Shown here: piece by piece, positions 61,870-64,000 of the stretch | Layout: the number at the start of each line of letters is the position of its first letter | Numbering within the stretch: position 1 is the first letter of the stretch | Source: Variovorax sp. YR216 | GTDB lineage: Bacteria > Pseudomonadota > Gammaproteobacteria > Burkholderiales > Burkholderiaceae_C | Length of the DNA: 64,000 bases | Assembly (NCBI RefSeq): GCF_900107745.1 | Contig: NZ_FNRO01000001.1 | Location: 744,001 to 808,000 of the forward strand | Reading direction: 5' to 3' | Translations under genes and position numbers: made by a program | Notes under the pieces: model-generated | What the model was told of the DNA's origin: nothing | Seen by the model: only the letters and a program-made list of their open reading frames with translations | Database searches by the model: none

Positions 61870-63582
61870 CTAGAAGCGGTCCTGGCCCGATGTCTGGGAG
61901 CGCTCGGTGCGCACCAGCACCGCGCCCTGCGAAAGCGCGCTGACGTTGCGCCGGTACTGCTGCAACCAGCCGGTGTCATGCAGCCGTGGCGGGGGCTGCC
62001 AGTCGACGCGGCGGGCCTGGATTTCTTCGTCGCTCAATGCGACGTCGAGGCGTCGTGCGTCGAGGTCGATGGTGATGACGTCGCCGTCGCGTAGCAGGCC
62101 GAGCGGCCCGCCGAGCGCGGCTTCGGGCGACACCTCGGCGACCACGAGACCCTTGCAGACGAGGCCCGAGAGATGACCGTCGGTGAGCAATGCCACTTCG
62201 TCACCAAGCCCCGCGCCGTCGAGCGCGAACACCACGCGCGAAGCCCCGCCGCCCATCGCAGGCCCGCCGCAGGCGCCAGCGCCGCGCATCACCATCACTT
62301 GCCCGGGCACGATGTCGCCCTGCTTGAGGGCGGTGATGGCGGCATCGGCAGTCCAGAAGCAGATGGCCGGCCCTGTGAAGCGCCGCACCTTGCGCTCGGC
62401 GATGCCGGTCTTGATGAGACCCGACTCGGGCGCGAGATTGCCGCGCAGCAGCACGATCGCGGGCAGCGGCGCCACCGGTCGATCGATGGGACGGATCACT
62501 TCCGCGTTGGCGACTTCGACGCCTCGCAGGTTGTCCGCGAGCGTGCCCCCGGTAACGGTGCGTGCGCTGGTGTCGAGCAACGGCTCGAGTTGCTTCAACA
62601 ACGCGCGGCAGCCGCCGGCTGCTTCGAAGTCCTCGATCGAGTTCACGCCCACCGGTCGCACGCCGGACAGCACCGGCGTGGTCGGGCCGAGCTTTTCGAA
62701 GAGACCGTAGACATCGACGCCGGTCTCCCCTTCGGTCGCCACCGCCTGAAGATGCTTGGCGGTGTTGAGCGATCCACCGACCGCGAGCACCGCACGCACC
62801 GCATTCGCGAATGCGCCGGGCGTGAGGATGTCGCGCGGCTTCAGGTCGTCCCACACCATCTGCACGATGCGCGCGCCCGCGTCGCGGGCATCGGCCATCA
62901 TCTTCGGGCTCAACGCCGCGACAGGTGCACTGCCGGGCAGCGCCATGCCGAGCGCCTCGCACACGATGTGCATCGAGTTGGCGGTGCCGAGGCCCGAGCA
63001 CACCCCCGGCCCGCGAATCGCCTCGCGGCTCATGCCCACGAGCTCTTCCACCGGCAGCTTGCCTGCGACCGCATGCATGGCGCCGATGAACACTTCCTCG
63101 ATGTCGACGTGATGGCCCCGGTACTCGCCGCTGGGCTGATAGCCGCAGGGCACGAGCAAGGTCGGGATGTTGAGCCGCGCCGCCGCCATGAGCTGGCCGG
63201 GCACCGTCTTGTCGCACGAGGTGAGGCACACCATGCCATCGAGCTGCGCGCCTTCGACCGCGACCTCGATGTCGTTGGTGACCAGATCGCGCGCGGCCAG
63301 CATGTAGGCGCCGCGTGCGCCCGCGCCGGTGATGAAGTCGCTTGGCGCGGCGGTGCGGATCTCGAAAGGCACCCCGCCGGCGGCGCGGATCGCGGCCTTC
63401 ACTTCGGCTGCGACCGTGTCGAGGTGGCTGAAGCAGGCCGCGAGCTCCGAGGAGCTGTTGACGATCGCGATCTTGGGCTTTTCGCAATCCTCTTCGGGAA
63501 TGCCGAGCGCACGCCAGTGGGCGTTGCGCACCGACCAGAGGTAGGAGCCACGGGGGAAGTTGCTGCGCAGGGGCCGGGTCAT
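61870..63582 (-). CDS. IlvD/Edd-family dehydratase
   Basis: 570 residues. The Fe-S cluster motifs are CLTSCDKTVPGQL and PGVCSGLGTANSM, with a third Cys in GACGGPAMGGG. Family signatures GHHVDIEEVFIGA and VVFALDGAGLGDEVALLTDGHLSG are present. Members include dihydroxy-acid dehydratase, phosphogluconate dehydratase and sugar-acid dehydratases (L-arabonate, D-xylonate). Coupling to a DUF126/aconitase X subunit (four-base overlap) and a Bug receptor points to catabolism of a sugar acid or hydroxy acid rather than valine synthesis. Confidence 0.85.
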   Translation of the reverse strand: MTRPLRSNFPRGSYLWSVRNAHWRALGIPEEDCEKPKIAIVNSSSELAACFSHLDTVAAEVKAAIRAAGGVPFEIRTAAPSDFITGAGARGAYMLAARDLVTNDIEVAVEGAQLDGMVCLTSCDKTVPGQLMAAARLNIPTLLVPCGYQPSGEYRGHHVDIEEVFIGAMHAVAGKLPVEELVGMSREAIRGPGVCSGLGTANSMHIVCEALGMALPGSAPVAALSPKMMADARDAGARIVQMVWDDLKPRDILTPGAFANAVRAVLAVGGSLNTAKHLQAVATEGETGVDVYGLFEKLGPTTPVLSGVRPVGVNSIEDFEAAGGCRALLKQLEPLLDTSARTVTGGTLADNLRGVEVANAEVIRPIDRPVAPLPAIVLLRGNLAPESGLIKTGIAERKVRRFTGPAICFWTADAAITALKQGDIVPGQVMVMRGAGACGGPAMGGGASRVVFALDGAGLGDEVALLTDGHLSGLVCKGLVVAEVSPEAALGGPLGLLRDGDVITIDLDARRLDVALSDEEIQARRVDWQPPPRLHDTGWLQQYRRNVSALSQGAVLVRTERSQTSGQDRF

Positions 63583-64000
63583 GTTGCATCTCCTGCATTT
63601 GCACGTTGCGATTTCTTGATGACTTCGACGATGCCGCGATCCGCGTCCACGCGCACCCAGTCACCGGTCTCGATGCTGGCGAGCGGATCACGGTCGAAGT
63701 CGGTCATCGCGGGCGAATGCGTGACGACAGCGCCAAGCGCCATCTTGGTCGTCATCTCGTTGAAGAGGAACGCCGCCGGCGCGGTCTTCATGAGCCGCGT
63801 CATGTGGAACATGGCCGACCAGCCCGACGAGCCCTTGGCGCCCGGAAACACCAGCACCTTGCCCGCGAAGCTCTGCCCGCGCAGCGAATGCCGCGTCTCG
63901 ATGACGGAGCCGGTGCGCGGGTCGATGCCGCCCCAGCCCGAGATGCGGTCGCGCGTGACCAGGGCCTCGCCTTCCGACACGCCACCCACGACCTTGCGGC
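63579..64000 (-). CDS. Aconitase X swivel domain protein (DUF126), cut by the window edge
   Basis: The frame is open to base 64000. Visible part: RKVVGGVSEGEALVTRDRISGWGGIDPRTGSV, then HSLRGQSFAGKVLVFPGAKGSSGWS and PAAFLFNEMTTKMALGAVVTHSPAMTDF, the swivel-domain signature of aconitase X. The true start lies just outside, since RKVVGGVSEG is the usual opening. The catalytic AcnX subunit (DUF521) is expected upstream, beyond the window. AcnX enzymes dehydrate hydroxy acids such as cis-3-hydroxyproline or phosphomevalonate. Overlaps the IlvD/Edd gene by four bases. Confidence 0.82.
   Translation of the reverse strand, partial: RKVVGGVSEGEALVTRDRISGWGGIDPRTGSVIETRHSLRGQSFAGKVLVFPGAKGSSGWSAMFHMTRLMKTAPAAFLFNEMTTKMALGAVVTHSPAMTDFDRDPLASIETGDWVRVDADRGIVEVIKKSQRANAGDAT

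Overview
The window is a high-GC chromosomal segment that looks like a member of the Burkholderiales, most probably family Comamonadaceae and close to Variovorax. That is an inference from gene content: Bug-type periplasmic receptors, a DUF1302/DUF1329 module, a LexA-controlled imuA-imuB-imuC cassette and many small catabolic operons. No 16S gene is present to prove it. I see no rRNA, tRNA, IS element, prophage or CRISPR array. Both edges cut genes: a class III cyclase at the left and an aconitase X swivel subunit at the right.

Layout. 1-4.1 kb: cyclase-ATPase (partial), rnk, a stand-alone EF-G C-terminal-like protein, and two minus-strand unknowns, one with a PD-(D/E)XK-like pattern. 4.3-13.9 kb: a tight seven-gene plus-strand operon joining a DUF1302-DUF1329-YCF48-RND envelope module to a MaoC hydratase, a PHA synthase (PhaC) and a PHA depolymerase (PhaZ). 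14-23 kb: lipoprotein, tautomerase, aldolase, cupin/JmjC protein, a degenerate kinase-like protein with a tiny lipoprotein, an OmpR-type two-component system with an unusual sensor, an intradiol-dioxygenase-like lipoprotein and a methyltransferase. 22.9-34.6 kb: an eight-gene minus-strand catabolic operon (TauD-like dioxygenase, BKACE, hydrolase, quinone reductase, MFS, CoA ligase, YeiH-type exporter, Bug receptor) behind a MalT-like LuxR regulator. 34.6-38.3 kb: an RcnR/CsoR-type repressor and CDF metal exporter with a clear operator between them, then LysR, cupin, NTF2-like and cysteine-dioxygenase-like genes. 38.7-43.5 kb: a plant cell-wall locus (polygalacturonase, tannase/feruloyl esterase, exported FAH-family protein). 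43.6-49.2 kb: DUF4382 lipoprotein, DUF6502-like protein, a pseudoprotease / LuxR / HtrA-type protease trio and a Rieske oxygenase. 49.2-50.6 kb: a lower-GC islet with a GIY-YIG-like and a YaaA/DUF6884-like protein. 50.7-56.3 kb: SOS mutagenesis cassette imuA-imuB-imuC. 56.4-64 kb: aldo/keto reductase, amino acid permease, a lytic-transglycosylase/LysM protein with an exported partner, a small membrane protein, and a Bug / IlvD-Edd / aconitase X operon.

A dispersed GC-rich repeat of about 70-90 bp occurs five times. Three copies are intergenic. Two lie in frame inside genes (imuB and the aldo/keto reductase), so the repeat is translated. Candidates for something new are the PHA plus envelope operon, the GIY-YIG/YaaA-like pair, the protease/pseudoprotease operon, the putative cell-wall toxin-immunity pair, and the translated repeats.
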